The notes: generated by a model not told the origin, from the letters alone. 64,000 nt of DNA from Spirogloea muscicola (GCA_009602725.1 WELB01000001.1:615955-679954); one strand, 5' to 3'; positions 47,383 to 60,445 are shown, numbered from the stretch's first letter. Made by a program: numbers and translations.

Positions 47383-48318
47383 GCGCGCGTGGGCAGGCCA
47401 GGCTACAGCGAATGAAGCCTGCCCCGCCAATGAGGCTTAGGTAGCTCTCACTCAGACTCCGGCGCAGCGCCCGCGCGGCGTCGGCGCGCGAGCGCGCGGC
47501 ACCGCAAGAGCGCCTCAGGAGGGCGGGGGTTTTGGGAAACGATACTTGGACCTCCACCTTTAGCTATAGTCTATCCTTCCGGGCTGACTTTTCATCACTT
47601 CCCGGCCCCTTACCTTGGGCGAGCTTTTTGCTTACATGTGCAGTGGACCTTGTCCTTTCTCTTTAAGGCTGGCTTTTCACCAAAGTGAACCAAAAGGGGC
47701 CGCATCTCTGACGAAACCGCAGTATCTGAAGTTAGTGGGAATGCGCGACCATCAAAGTTCTTCCGCCGTAGCGGAGAGCTGGGGGCGTCACGCTAGGAAT
47801 CCTGGCCTAGACCTCACTCTCTCCTTGCCTCCCTGCTCCTGGTGCCTGCTCCCGCGGTGGCGCTCCAGCACACGTCCCGTCCCCCAGCGCTGCCCTGCAT
47901 ACTAGCGTGGAACACTGCCGTGACGAGGCCAGGGTGCGGCATGTTGCTGCGGCGAGGAGCTCGGGATCTTGCGAGCGGACCCCCTCGTTCGCGGCTAGGG
48001 GTGGGCAGGGGCAGGCAACGAGCATGTGCAGCATAGACCTGGCATCTGCAGACGGCGCTGGCATTGAACAAGGCGGATGCAAAGCAGGTCATCTACATTC
48101 GCTCATTTGCAAGCCAGAGAAACGCCTGGCTAGGTCACTTCCAGAGGACAAGGAAGATGTGGCCCCCTCAGATGAAAGGAGCCCTGCTTGGTGACGCCAT
48201 TGACGACCGTGCTGCTCCAGCACGCTGTTAACAGGCCGCCGACGCACCATATAACCTCGGCTATAGCTGAAGAGAGCCTCGAGACGGTGTACCTGCAAAG
48301 ACCAACTACTGGAGCAAG
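47383..48318. other. Divergent promoter region with LINE tail remnants
   Basis: This is the 936-bp space between the divergent plastid-protein and golgin genes. It contains decayed plus-strand tail wording at 47575-47690 (CCGGGCTGACTTTTCATCAC, GGACCTTGTCCTTTC). No other gene is recognised. Confidence 0.5.
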
Positions 48319-51300
48319 ATGGCAGCCTGGTTGCAGAGTCAATTCCGCAAGGCTGAAGGTGGACTGTCGACCAAGCCCCATACAGTAGAGCCCCTGCAAC
48401 TTTGGATCTTGTGAGGCGACTGTTGTACTGTCAAACACCCTATGATGTCCATCTGCTCTCTGTGTTAGATGAATGGACTGCATCTGCTGAGAGTACAGAC
48501 TTCTTAAGAATGCATCACACTGGTGCAGCTTCCATCTTCAATGTTAGATTCGTGGTGAATGGCAAGCAAGCTCTTGCTACCGTCTTGTCAGGTTATGTAT
48601 TGTACTCACTGATGCAGAGCTACTAGAAGTTGTCGACCGTACCGCAAAGAGTGCTGTCATCAGAGAGCGTGAAAGCTCAGGTATGACCATACCCTCAGTG
48701 TATCTTCTATTTGCTGCTCACAAGGACACGCATAGGTGTATCATCATGAAGTATTGGTGCGTGAGTGCTGTGTATGTCAAGGTTCCACAGTAGTAGGACG
48801 CCAGCAGCAATGATCAAACGTGCTCTGGAAGTTGCAACCCCTTCGAATTGGCAGACTCTCGTGTGAATGTGAATGTCCCTCCTCTGATTTTCACTGTATC
48901 CACTGTGCTCTCAGGTCAAGATGGGAGTGATTTGAAAACAGGGAGCAGTCCTCTTACTGCTGGCAAGGTGGACATTAACCAGAAGTGGTAGTAGAGATGT
49001 TGTTTCTGCTGCACATAAATTGGTCGTATATTGCTAATCATGAGCCAAAGGGTTGCTTCTCATGCTGGAGAAAGCCTGGGACTCGTCTGTACGTTAAGAT
49101 CCCACTCATTGTGTACCAGGGGATCTAAGCAGGCCGTAAGTTATGTGCAGGTGCCAACCCGTACTCCAGAAAATGTACTGTCCAAGCGACTTGGAGCCAG
49201 CAGAAGCAGCTCCTATACGGACCTGGAAGCTTCAAGTCTTGCTCAAGCGAAGGCTAAAGTTGAGACAGACACTTCTGAAGGAGGATTGCTCAGTCAGGAG
49301 GATGATGGATCAGCCGCTGGGTCTACTGTCCCAGGTGAAGAAATCGAGGAGGGTACATGCACTGACGAACAAGTGGTAGCTAGCAATGGAGGCTCTGAAA
49401 CCCTGTCAACTTTGCCAGCACCAGACATCTCCAGAGAGGAGGGCATGCTTGTAGGACCTCAGGAAGCAGAGGTTAGTGCTATCAATGAAGCAGAGTCATC
49501 TATCAATCACAGCGTGGCCTCAAGTACATTGGAGCAGACGGACTCTCCCCTGCCAAAGCTCCCAAAAGATGGGGAATTTGAAGATGGAAGTGCTGGGGAT
49601 GTCAGCAGTAAACATCCGGAGGAGCTTGAGAGGTCCACCGTTGTAATGGACAGCGACACAACCAGGGCCAAAACCTCCGCAGTAGGCCAAGTAAATATGA
49701 CCTTGACCAATGGACACGTAGAAACAGCTGACCAGACAATGGATGAACACCAAGAAGAAACCTCAGCAGATGAAGGCCACTCCAGAAGTGCTAATTTGGA
49801 GGTGGATTCAAATGAGGTACTCAGCCGTGCCTCACCTGCATATGCCAGATAAATAGTTGTTCAGAGCTATGCACTTGCTTGGGACTTAGTCACACTTGCT
49901 TTGAACCTCAGTCCTAGCAGGTGCTTATGCACTCTTGGCAGGCGACACCGAGCAGACCATTACCATTGGTGTTATGTAATCATGGCCTGTCCATCATGGT
50001 GAAGCTGGTAGTTGAGCCTAACTTGACCATCGTCAGCATACAAGTACACTGTTGCTCATTTCCGATTGCAATATGTTCTGCTTAATCATCTCTGATAGGC
50101 TCAAGCCCTGTTGAAGATTGCATCATCTGGAGGACAGACGAAGGAAGCAAGACTGGCTAAGGTATGAATTGATAGTACTTCAAAGTGCATGGCAGACACT
50201 TCACATGCCTTGCTTGTGGAGGTTCTTTTGTTGTCCTGCTCCAATTGTGCCCCTGATTGAAGTCTACCTTTAGAATGTGTTCTTACTCTTTGGTCTCACC
50301 AGCTTAACCCTGCCTTTGTGGTGCAGGTGTGTGCCAATCTCTCTGCTCGACTTCAGGAGTACAAAGCAGAAAATGTGCAGCTAGAGGAGCTTCTGCTCAT
50401 TGAGGTAGGGCCCAGCAGGTGAAACAACATATGTAAAATTGGCAGGGCACTTCTGCCGGAGTTTTTGGCAAGCAGAAAATGCTTGCATTCAGAACCTCAT
50501 CTACATTGACTAGACAACTATAAGTAACCAGTCTGAGCACTTCAAGGTGTAGCTAGGTATGATCTCGAGTAAGGCGGCAGTGACCACTTACTGCTATTTG
50601 TGATGATCCCTTGCTGAGCAGCGAGAGGAGAGAGCTTCTGTGGACAAAATCATTAAGCACTTCGAGCAGCAACTTTCAACGGCTCAGGCAACTGCTGCAA
50701 GTATGGAGGCTGATCTGGCTGGAGCATTGGCAGTCAAATCCGCGGAGATGTCAGCATTGACCTCAGCCCTGCACGAAAGCAGGCAGCGTGCCAATGCTGC
50801 CGAAGCAAAAGCAACTTCTCTACAAGTGAGCAGCCATCAGAGAATTGCATTGACGTATTGGGGTCTGTCACATCTTCTCGGGCTTTAAGTTCTGTTCTCT
50901 TGCAATAGCGATAGTAGGGCAACAATGTACTGGAGCTCAAGTCCTTGTCTACATGGATGGCACATGTCTTGTGCAGGCGACAGCAGAGGTGTTGACAAGG
51001 ACTAGGGATATGTCTGAAGCTCGAATCATTCAGGTTCACTTGTAAACCTTCTGCTAGAGTAGAGTCTATGATATTTTGGTCCCCACAACCACTCTGTATG
51101 CTTGTAGACAAGACATTTTGACCTGATGAAGATAAGTCAATGTGTTAGATGTGCTAAAATAGCACTATCTGTCATGCAGGCTCTACGATAGGAGCTCATA
51201 TCTGCTGAGCAAAGAGTTGAAGAAGAAAGGCTCGCTCATGTTGCAACTCGACAGGTATGGTCATCGTGAGTAGATAGGTGATTGGGAGGCCTTCACTAGC

Positions 51301-54300
51301 CATGCGAAAGAGCAACCCTGGTCATGTCTACTCTTGTCCCAAAGCGTCACTGAGTTGTGTGTGGGGTCATGACATCATTGTCGACCTTAGAGAAGGACAA
51401 CTACTCCTCTACTAACGGAGCATGCACGTCGTTTGCACCTTCCTCTCTCTCCTTCCCAGTTTCTCGTTCATGTATCTTCTCCTTCAGTTGCATGCATATG
51501 TGTGTTCGCTCACTCTCACTCCCACTCCCTTCCTCCTGCATTTTGCAGGATGCAGCTGGACGCGAGAACGATCTTGAGCAGCAGCTGACAGAAAATGTTG
51601 CTGCACTGACCAGAATGCAGGTATTGCTGATGCAAACATAGCACATAGTTGGTCACATAAGAGTGGCCGATGCATGGCATAGGTGCCGAGACACCCTGCT
51701 AGGAGTAGGTATTGCAAATTACTGACTGCCGGGAGCATCTTTGCCAATGTCCTTCATCCCTGAGCTACAGAGGTCTCTTGAGGATCGAGCATCAAAAAAT
51801 CAAGACTTGGAGCAGAGGATAACAATGCTGGAGGTGGGCATCCTTCTACTGCTGACCATGGGACTCTTGGATCTCTGCACTAGACTCCATAACCTCACCC
51901 TACCTCACTGCATATTCGCAGAGCGATTGTGCTGCACTGAATGAAGAACTTCAGAAGGCTGATGCACGCTTGAAAAGGGAGCAGAAGAGACCATCCGAGG
52001 ATGCAGGCAGCTCAATACAGGCGAGCTGCTTCCTCTTGCTCTCTTCAGGATAGTGGCAATGTTGTGGATGGCATGTGGCATAATCTGAGATGTAATTTTG
52101 TTGGCCAGTCTTACATGGAGTTGGAGATGAAGTTCGACTGCAGCTTAGATCTGACCTGTGCCTTCAAATGTGTACTTTAACGAGGTGGTTTGTAGTGGTT
52201 AAGATCCAATAGTTCCTGCAACCTGCAGGTACAAGCATGGAAAGAAGAGGCTGAACGAGCTCGGCAAGCCCAACGGGAGGCAGAGGGCGCCAATGTTTCG
52301 CTGGCGGTATGCTTGCACTATGGTTTCAGATTCTATGTTGCATCTCCGTCCAACTTACCTGGCTACAGACATTTCATGCAACGCTCACCATGAGAACCTT
52401 TGTAGGCACACTGCTGTGCTTCATCCTGGTGTTGTGCCAAGGAAAGCCATGTGGCAATCGCTTGTGCACGATGTCATTAATTTCACCGTAGCACTTGACA
52501 GGCGGAGGTGCAGAAATTAAGGGTGGAGTTAGCAGCAAGCAAGCGTGACATGGACAGTGGCTCAGCTCAGGTGGATGTAACCTGTCATACATCTCTTAGT
52601 ACATCTCCTAGACATGATTGATGGGCATTGCCTGGTACATCCTAGTCATTTGAGTTATTCAAAGAAAAGCAAACCTGTCAACTGATCTATCTCCAGCTTG
52701 CTTATTGTCATTGGTGATTAAGCTAGCAGCCAACTCATTTGGTGATTGCTTGCAGGCTCAAGGAGAACTGGAGAAGAAGTTTCGGGAGTTGACCGAACTC
52801 CTTGTGCGTCAGAGAAGACTGGCAGCCTGTCCTCATGCATCCTGCATAGCCAAATATCTGGCACTCTATGACTTATTTTAGCTTGGCATAGCCATCAACT
52901 TGATTCTGAAATCTTCACTGGCATGGCCCACTCCTACAAGCTGCCAGACATTGCCAGGATTGAGTACTGTGCTTGCTCATTTATTCAATTGCAAATTTCA
53001 CCTGCAGTACTTCAAACAGACACAACTTGAAGCCATGTCCAGTGAGCGTCAAGCCGCAATTATGCAGCTTGAAAGAGAAACCAAACGTTTTCGGGAGGCC
53101 AAGGTAAGTCCTGTGTTGACATCACTACCTTGATGCTAGATTTGCAATTGATCTTCACTGCTTATCTATCCTGCATAAGTGATCACTCAGCTGCCACAGT
53201 AGGTAGGCAAGAGTACCTTCAACATTGAGTCACCTTGACACTTTGTCACCCGCATTTGTTATGAGTAATCGTTCACCTCAGACAAGCCACTACTGTCCTG
53301 GAATCCGCAGGCTCAAGCTGAACGAGAGCAATTAGTAAACAGATCTGGGCATGCAACAGACGATGAGGAGCAGGGTCTCAGATCCTTGTATGCCTTGCTT
53401 CCTGCAAATACTGGCCTCAACAACAAGATGCAGATGCAGACGCTTGATTGTTGACTCGCTTTGCTAATCTGGAGTTTTTGAAGAGAGGTGTTATCTCACA
53501 GTTCAGATTGAAGCAGTCCATGTCTCCTATTTCTCCTTTCTCCTTATATAAGACTGTGCTGTTCGAGTCTTTTCGGCAGGACTTTGGCACCGAAGTTGCA
53601 CCAGCGCAAGAGCATAGTTGGCCCCAGCCTCCGGGTAAGTATTGACAGATTGTGATGTATCATAAGAGAGGCAGATGCAGGAAATTTGTGCTCCACTAGC
53701 ATGTTATAAGGTCCAAGACTGGCAAGCTGCTTCAGCAGGCTCGTGCGTCTTCATCATAATCTCCTCACTATTCTTACAGTTGTTTGAATACCTTAAAATA
53801 TTCCAAACAACACCTAGCTGAGATAGATGCAATGGGTTCCTGCAGAGTGCTGTCAAGCTCCTTGACAGGGGTACTGTGCAAGCTGGCAAGTTCCTGTGGA
53901 GACGCCCAGTGGCACGGCTTATTGTCTTTTTCTACCTTGTAAGATCCTTCTGCAACCACTTGTGAGGCTTTTGGGACATTGACGATCAGATGTGTTGGCT
54001 ATCATGACAATCGTAATTGCCCTGATTTATTGTAACGACCTAGATAAGTTACATGTCGCTGGTGGACTTCTAACATGTGTGATATTCTGCCTGTGACATA
54101 TGCATTCTGCCCATGGCATTGCGTAGGTTTTTGTTCATCTATTCCTCTTATACCTGCTTGGTCGGTTACAGGTGAGCTTCTGCTGTTGTGAGACTAACAA
54201 ATGTACAATTCTGCAGTTGCCACTACATTCTTGTCTAGGTCATTGTCTCAAGCGGTGCGTTTAGATTGTTGTACATTGTCGTCACTCTCAAAGGCTTTCG

Positions 54301-54585
54301 TCTCTTTCACAATTGAGTTGCAGTCTTGACTTGCTCCTTTCTCCCAGCTCTGGAACCATATAGAAGTGCATAAAGCATGTCAAACGAATTCTAGTTCTAC
54401 TGGTATGTTCCAGAACCATGGGCTTGCATGTTGAGGAAGGGCAGCAAATGCTCTAGTGATAGTTGCACAAATCGATGTTGTTGCTGCAGGACTTGGCGGA
54501 GACATTGGAGGGCGCTGTTGCCTCCAAAGCAGGGAGCCTTGCTAATAGCAAGGACTTGTTCCCTGGCATGACAAGGCAACCCTGA
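48319..54585 (+). CDS. Plant-type golgin (golgin candidate 1/2, golgin-84-like), C-terminally anchored
   Basis: Twenty-one exons keep phase: 48319-48358, 48618-48680, 48915-48967, 49151-49816, 50099-50161, 50327-50404, 50622-50825, 50977-51033, 51192-51254, 51549-51620, 51771-51833, 51922-52020, 52229-52306, 52502-52570, 52756-52803, 53008-53103, 53311-53387, 53580-53634, 53846-53938, 54127-54171 and 54490-54585, giving 725 residues. The start MAAWLQSQFRKAEELLEVVD matches the golgin family N-terminus. A disordered acidic segment fills residues 57-275, then coiled coil to about 620 (KEEAERARQAQREAEGA, ELEKKFRELTELL, YFKQTQLEAMSSERQAA). GKFLWRRPVARLIVFFYLVF and the next exon form a tail anchor near residues 665-692. 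Such proteins tether vesicles at Golgi membranes. Odd points: an in-frame TAG at the start of exon 9 and a GC donor after exon 12. Confidence 0.9.
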
Positions 54586-55353
54586 CTGTGCCATATGAAT
54601 GGGCCACAGGCTTTGCATGCAACGGCCACAAGTTTCAGTACTTGATACTCCCGCAAGCTCAGGAACGAAGCAGTACTGTGCACAGGACTTACTGCACAGG
54701 TGTACATTGGAGAAAGTGTCTTTAAGTCACCTGTGTGGCTGGCCGAAGCTAAGAGCAGTGAGGATGCATCGGCACTAAGCTGTCAAAAGGCGACTGGGCA
54801 CCCACATGCCATCCCATGCGCTACCTTGGTGCTCCACATGCACAGCTAGCTCGTCAGATTACCTGACATGTCAATGCACCTACAGTCTTTGTGTCGCACT
54901 TTTCCCTCAAAATCGAGGGGCAGATAGTACATGAGTAAGACATCTGGTGAGAAATAGCTGCCATCTGCACAAGAGGAGGGGGCTTCTGACGGCTTCATGT
55001 CTTTGCACCACGTGAGCTGCTGAAGGGCCGCAGTGCCTTGCAGCTTACCTCCCCATTCATGCGAGTGCAAGATCAGATCAAGCAACACCACCAGCCTGCT
55101 AGTCCACCTAGATCAGTGCAAGGAAGGCCCATGCCGTGCCTAAACAAGGTCTCCTGCTCCTTCATCTAGGGCTCAAAATAACAAGTCGCTGAGATGAGGG
55201 TATAAAACGCCTGGCCTGCTCCAACAAGCTGCACAACCACCTGATGAAGGCGTACAAGCTTCACTTGAAAAGCCAAAAGCTCCAAGCTTCTAGGTGGCCC
55301 AAGACCTTGCTGCTGCCGCCGAATGGGTGACTCTAAATCCGGGCTGGCTTCCC
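54586..55353. other. Convergent intergenic region
   Basis: Between the golgin and glutaredoxin genes. Minus-strand frames at 54846-55091 and 55166-55357 are open but show no motif; the second directly follows the glutaredoxin stop and is more likely its 3' UTR. Confidence 0.45.
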
Positions 55354-56952
55354 TCACTGCTTACTCAACTTCAACTCCTGTAGCTTCTTTTCCAGCTCGC
55401 CACTCTGCATGTGAACCGAGAGCCCATCAAGCGCCACATTGATGCAGGCTCAAGAGTTCACTATGACCTTGGCAGTCCTATCTACCAGCATGCATGCCCG
55501 TGTTGCAGAGGTAACCTCACCAATCAATGGTCGTCCAGGACTACATCTTACAACAAAGTAAGACTCTAAATGGTGCGGTGCGCTGGCCGGAGAGAGCCAT
55601 ACCCTGTGCAAGCTCATCAGGATGTCGCTACCTCCCACAAACTCGCCATTGATGTAAACCTGAGGAACCGTTGGCCATTGACTGTCCAAAGGAGGCACCT
55701 CAATACAGCTAGCTGAGCAAGTTGCACCCTTGAGGCCTACGGATAGCGCTACTCAAGCACCCGCTCCTCAACTACCTGTGCTTAAGGGGCAGCACAATGC
55801 AAGATGCAACACGGTGATAGTTACTGCTCAACAAAGGAGCAGAATGGGGTGAAGCGTCGTGAAGCTGTCAAGTCAGCGCCTCACTGCACCTGTAGGTCTT
55901 GATCCCTTGTCTGAGTTCATCATCCTCAAGAACATTCCTAGACTTGTAATCAACTCCTGCCCGAGCATAGAGAGCATATAAACGGCAGGTGTTACACAGG
56001 AGTAAGTCAGATGTTTCTCACAACCAATGTCCAGCTTAGCACGACCAGGTGGGCGAGCGTGCCTGTGAAGGATTAAGCGGTCAACAGCCAACACGCACCG
56101 TATACGTCAAGGAGCTGTACAACCATGGCGGAGAAGCCGCACTGGGGGGCATCAGGCACGCCCTTCATGAAAACCATCACTGGGTTCTCCTTAATGTCCT
56201 GAGAGTGGCAGCCAGACAGTGTAGCCCGCAAAAATCACTTGCAACGATTCAGAAAAGCATGCAGAGACAGCCTCAAGGGAGCTCCACATCATGAGAAAAA
56301 TCCTGTCACTGCGTAGACCTAGAGCCAGTACTCGAGCTATGATGCTGGCAAGCCTGCAGCCATTGCGAGCTGTAGATGCGAGGCAGCATCTGTGTGTGGG
56401 GCTCGCAGAGCGCTGCCCGCGAGTAACGGCCACTCTTGTAGCTTCATGCGCTGCTGTGCGCTGCGAGAAGTGGCGGGCACCACCACCTTTGCACGCCTCC
56501 GTGCCGTTGCAGCCGTTTGCCGAGGAGGCCTCGCCTGTGGCCAGGTCGTTAAGCAAATGGAGGCGCAGGGGCGGCGGAGAGCCCCACCTTCTCGATGTGC
56601 TCGTGGACGGGCGGCGCGTCCGCGGCGGTCCGCACTCGCGGCTTGAAGTCGTCGTGCGTCTCCTCGTCCTCCACCTTGAGCGCCAGCCCCCGGCGGGCCC
56701 CCGCTGCACCTGCCCTTGCGGCCCAAGCGGGCAGCCGGCAGAGGTGGTGCGTCCCGTCAGCACCGGCTGCAACGTGCGGAGAACCAACCGAGGCAGCTGC
56801 GTACGATGCCCTCGAGAATAATCCCCCGGAGGCCGTGAGCCCCTCTCACACCAGCGCTCACCTTGGGGGCTCGCGGCGACGACGGCGGCGGCCCGCCGAG
56901 CCACCTCTCGGCGCAGCCCCCCAGCCGCCGCCCGCAGCGAGCAGGCCAGCAT
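55354..56952 (-). CDS. GRXS15: Mitochondrial monothiol glutaredoxin (CGFS type)
   Basis: Six minus-strand exons keep phase: 56952-56862, 56703-56588, 56198-56099, 55956-55890, 55681-55603 and 55404-55354, giving 167 residues, against about 169 in Arabidopsis GRXS15. The Arg/Ala-rich N-terminus without acidic residues ([20 protein letters not shown]) is a mitochondrial presequence. A linker with [10 protein letters not shown] follows. The domain has [20 protein letters not shown] with the CGFS active site (C about 89), [37 protein letters not shown] with the cis-proline and glutathione-binding GG, and a short acidic/basic tail. Such proteins bind a [2Fe-2S] cluster with glutathione and act in mitochondrial iron-sulfur transfer. 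The 5' exons lie in a GC-rich island. Confidence 0.94.
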
Positions 56953-57560
56953 CGTTGCGACGAGGCACGCCCGCTGGCCACTCGGCCTGGCTAGGCCCGC
57001 CCTGCTGCCGGCGCCGCCGCTGCTTGCCGCCGGCGCGGCGCCCTGCCAAGGCCTCGACGTCGGCGTCGGCGTCGACGTCGGCGTCGGCTGGTGCCGAGAG
57101 TGATGGAAGGAGTAGTCAAAATTGTGGGTTCGAGTGCGTTTGTCGAGGTTCCAAACCCCTGCTGACCAAGCTGACCCTGCTGGCTGTGCTTTGCCTTTGT
57201 ACTTGGTCCACTGAGGCCCTCCGTCACTCATCACACACGCCATTTCCTGCTTGGCCACGGGCTGCAGCAATTTGACCATGCTTCAAGGTTGGGATCACGA
57301 TCAGTCGACCTGCGAGCGGCCGCGACGTGCCGCGGCACAGAGCGCGACAATGGCAGCGCCTTGCTGCTGGCCGGCGTGGTCTTCACATACAGGCTATAGG
57401 CGGAGCGACTCGATTCTGACTACGCGCTATGCTGGAAGAGTCTTTTGGGTTTTGACGACGCTTTTCCGCCCTCCTATGGTTCTGGTCTGCGCTTGCTGAC
57501 TGAAGGTTATTGAGCGCCCACTTTCAGAAGTCACGGAGAATAGTATCCCGTTTTTCGCAC
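56953..57560. other. GC-rich 5' region of the glutaredoxin gene and LINE tail traces
   Basis: GC-rich DNA with a GTCGGC-type hexamer microsatellite at 57055-57092. From about 57175 plus-strand LINE tail wording appears (TTGCCTTTGTACTTGGTCCA, GAGGCCCTCCGTCACTC). Long frames crossing here on both strands are low-complexity. Confidence 0.5.
57057..57092. repeat. GTCGGC/GTCGAC microsatellite
   Basis: Six-base units of the form (GACGTCGGCGTCGGC) repeat over about 36 bp, just upstream of the glutaredoxin start region. Confidence 0.75.
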
Positions 57561-58815
57561 ATTCCGCGGGCCGTATCAGACCTTGTAGACTCCTTTTGGC
57601 TGGCCTCTCACAGCCAATGCCTTACATTGGAGCTGTTCCTCTTTTCCGAACACAGTCATCGCCACTGGACTTTTGTTTCTTCTCTGAACACCTCTGTATG
57701 CACCCGGCTGGCCTTACAGCCGCTCTGTAGTATCAGCAGCCGCACTTCGTTTCTTGATTACTGAAAGACCATCCTCAGTGGTACTTGCATAGCTGTGTGT
57801 TCTAGCGCTTCCGGGCCCCTTCAGACTTGTCTATTCTTTTCGGGCCGGCCTCTCTCAGGCCCGGCCCCTTGGGACGAGCTTACTTCTTCCTTCGTCCATT
57901 CTTTTTGGGCTGGCCCTTCACAGCCCTTACATTCTTGGTCGCGGAGGCGTACAAGTGTTCAGCATCAACCCACATTGCTAGCCACGCAGTGGGGAGTGCA
58001 GAGCAGCGCATGCTGCAGCAACCACTATGACTACCCCCGCAGCGATTGACTCCTTCCGGCTGCAATTGACACCTTTGGCTGCCTGGATCCTCGCTGTCAT
58101 ATACCTACTGAAGAACATCGCCAGTCTAGGATACGCACGACTTGAGGATGTGCTTCAGCCGAGATGGCATGCCGGCAGCAAACATGCCGTTTTTCCTGTG
58201 TCAGCGTATGTCAGCCTATTTGCAGCAAGCTCAGGCTCATGCTTTGCACCAAAGAGCTGGTCAAGCCATAGCCGTGGCAGAAGCGCTTGGCATTTGCCAT
58301 CCGGTATTCGGGCATCAGTTAGCAATCCCTACGCGCTGCCTCGTGGTTACTGAGCGGGTCAGTTTAGCAGCAGGTCGATGTGCTTGACTCTGTGCTTGGC
58401 CACTCAGGTCGTCATCTCTCCATACACGCTCCATTCATTTTTCTCTCTTGGAAGAGCTTGTTTCCTCCTTGCGGGCTGGCCTCTCACAGCCACCGCCTTG
58501 CCTCGAAATAGCTACCTTCTCGAGCTGGCCTCTTACCTGTGGATTCCCTTCGGACTGGCTTTCACTGGCCTCTTCACTGGCTTTCACTAGCGCTTTCTCT
58601 GGTTCCTTCGAACTTTGTTCATTCTTTTAAGGAGCTCATTTTCTCACAGCCCTCGCCCCTACTAGAGAAGCTACTTCACTATCGATTTTCCTGCAGATGT
58701 TAGGAATGAAGACCGAGCCGGCACCCTTGGTGTTGCTCCTTTCTCCCGCCCTCTGAACCTTGTCCATTCTTTTGTGGGCTGGCTCTTCACAGCCCTCGCC
58801 CCGCTTCATAAGTAT
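57560..58815 (+). mobile_element. Cluster of LINE 3' ends
   Basis: Stem-loop modules appear at about 57597 (GGCTGGCCTCTCACAGCC), 57842, 57905 (GGGCTGGCCCTTCACAGCCC), 58475 (GGGCTGGCCTCTCACAGCC) and 58777 (GGGCTGGCTCTTCACAGCCC). An ORF piece at 57940-58353 has EAYKCSASTHIASHAVGS and LLKNIASLGYARLEDVL, followed by YALPRGY-stop and the tail. Frames are broken repeatedly. Confidence 0.8.
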
Positions 58816-58894
58816 GATTGCTCTGGGAATTCTGGGGGGTGCTTGGCTAAGGACGGGGCTCGAACTCGCCAAAGAGCAACACTTCGAGCAGAGG

Positions 58895-59035
58895 GCCGGA
58901 AATGTCGTATATTTGAAACAAACAAAGGCCAAATGGCCAAGTACAAAGGCAAGCACATCTGAAGACCTACATAACCTACAGTAGATTGACCCGCTCGGTG
59001 ACCACGGGTCAAAACATTAAGGTCGCTGAAGTGAG
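58895..59035 (-). mobile_element. LINE 3' tail, nearly complete
   Basis: In reverse complement it reads the ORF end (GTTTTGACCCGTGGTCACCG) and then the tail with CTACTGTAGGTTATGTAGGT, TGTGCTTGCCTTTGTACTTGG and TTTGTTTCAAATATACGAC. It is the same tail as at 12440-12551 and 44380-44475. Confidence 0.85.
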
Positions 59036-60100
59036 ACTCTCAAGATTGCCGCTTGCGTTTGCGATTCTTCGCGGGGCTTTTCTCTCACAGCCATATCCCT
59101 TTTGACGTAGCCGTCCACGCGCTTTGAGCCGCCAGCCCGGAATAGAATATCTGGCGATTCGCCTGGCCCTACCAAGGCTCGGCTGAGCTCGAGATTCAGT
59201 AATTCGTGGTGGTGGACGACAATGGCCTGTAGAGCCAAGGCCTCCATTCTTTCCTTTATTGATAAGCATCGCAATACATGCTGATGTGTGCATGGTAGTG
59301 AAGCAAGAAGCCCAACTGTATTCCAACTGTATCCTTAGATTTGTAATTTATCCTCATATCACATCTTTGAACGGAAGCAGAGCTGCGACAGTCACTACCT
59401 GATTATCGAAGTCCAATGTCCATTGACGAGACTTTATGGATGCCTTTGCAATGAGCTCGTACAAACGAGCCACAGGCTCTGTAATGATGCACTTCAATGC
59501 AACGTTGATCCGGTGAGAGAGGAGACTTCACATATGCTAGCCTCCTCACCATGCAAGCGAACGGGAAAGTTGGTCCGCAATCTTAAGGGCGAGACTCAAA
59601 GTTGTGACGCGACGGCGTGGAGCTGGCAAGGAAAGAATGTGCTCGCCCATAGAGAAGAGTGGCTGGCAAAGCCAGCCCAAAACGAATGGACAATATCCCA
59701 AGCCAAAGAAAGAGGAGTTGAAATAGAACTAAACAGGAAAACAGTAGTGGAGGGCGACCCTTGCAGAGGCTCCGGTTGGCGGGAGACACCATCGCTTGTA
59801 GGAGTCCAGAATCAGCAAAATGCTGCGAATTGTGTGCACCTTGTCCGTGGAGGTTAACGGTCTGCCGGGGAGCACAACATGAGGCACAAGTCATGGCTAG
59901 GGAGAGAAGGTGCGCAGTGCACATAACGTGAAGGGAGGTTAAGCCGAGTCAATACACTGATTCATGCAGAAGGCCAAGGGATTGCTCACTGGGGGGCTAC
60001 AATAGGGCTACAGTTGGAGACCAGCAGTGCAGGCCGATGGCCTTGCTGACTTTTCCGACTGGCGCTGATGACTATATCCCGAGCATTCAACCGCAGTGGT
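59036..60100. other. Non-coding DNA with one minus-strand LINE tail
   Basis: A minus-strand stem-loop module (GGGCTGGCTTTGCCAGCC, read on the minus strand) lies near 59662-59680, with GGGCGAGCACATTC beyond it. Nothing else is recognised; the plus-strand frame 59423-59857 runs through this repeat and is not a gene. Confidence 0.5.
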
Positions 60101-60445
60101 CTCCACGGCTTCTGGCTTCTTCGGACTTTATCACTCTTTTGTGGGCTGGCTTTTCACAGCCCTAGACCCCTTTGGAAGAGTGCTTCTAACTGTCCCAGGC
60201 TCAAGCAGTGCACTCGCGGGCAGGCCGCGCTATGGCTGCTGCTTCTGAGTCTCGTCGGGATTCCCGTTTTTCCAGCTGCAACTTACTCCGACTTCCGGCT
60301 GCTGACTCGGTGTTACTAAGCTTCCATTAGCTGTATTCTCTTGCATAGCTGGGCGGTTTTGGCGCCGTTTGGCTCTTTGGACCTTGTTTAATCTTTCTGG
60401 GCTGGCCACTCACAGGCCCCGCTCCCTTCGGAAGAGCTCACTTCT
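60101..60445 (+). mobile_element. Two LINE 3' tails
   Basis: The first has TCGGACTTTATCACTC and GGGCTGGCTTTTCACAGCCC at 60142-60161. The second starts with an ORF end (RLLTRCY-stop near 60317) and runs through TTGGACCTTGTTTAATC to a stem-loop near 60400-60418. Confidence 0.8.

Noticed and set aside
51181-51260. Golgin pseudogene because of the TAG
   Set aside because: The rest of the 725-codon frame is intact over twenty other exons, and a splice site at the TAG keeps the reading frame.
56191-57279. A 362-codon minus-strand gene overlapping the glutaredoxin
   Set aside because: Only parts of this region, in other phases, match the glutaredoxin exons; the long frame itself is low-complexity.
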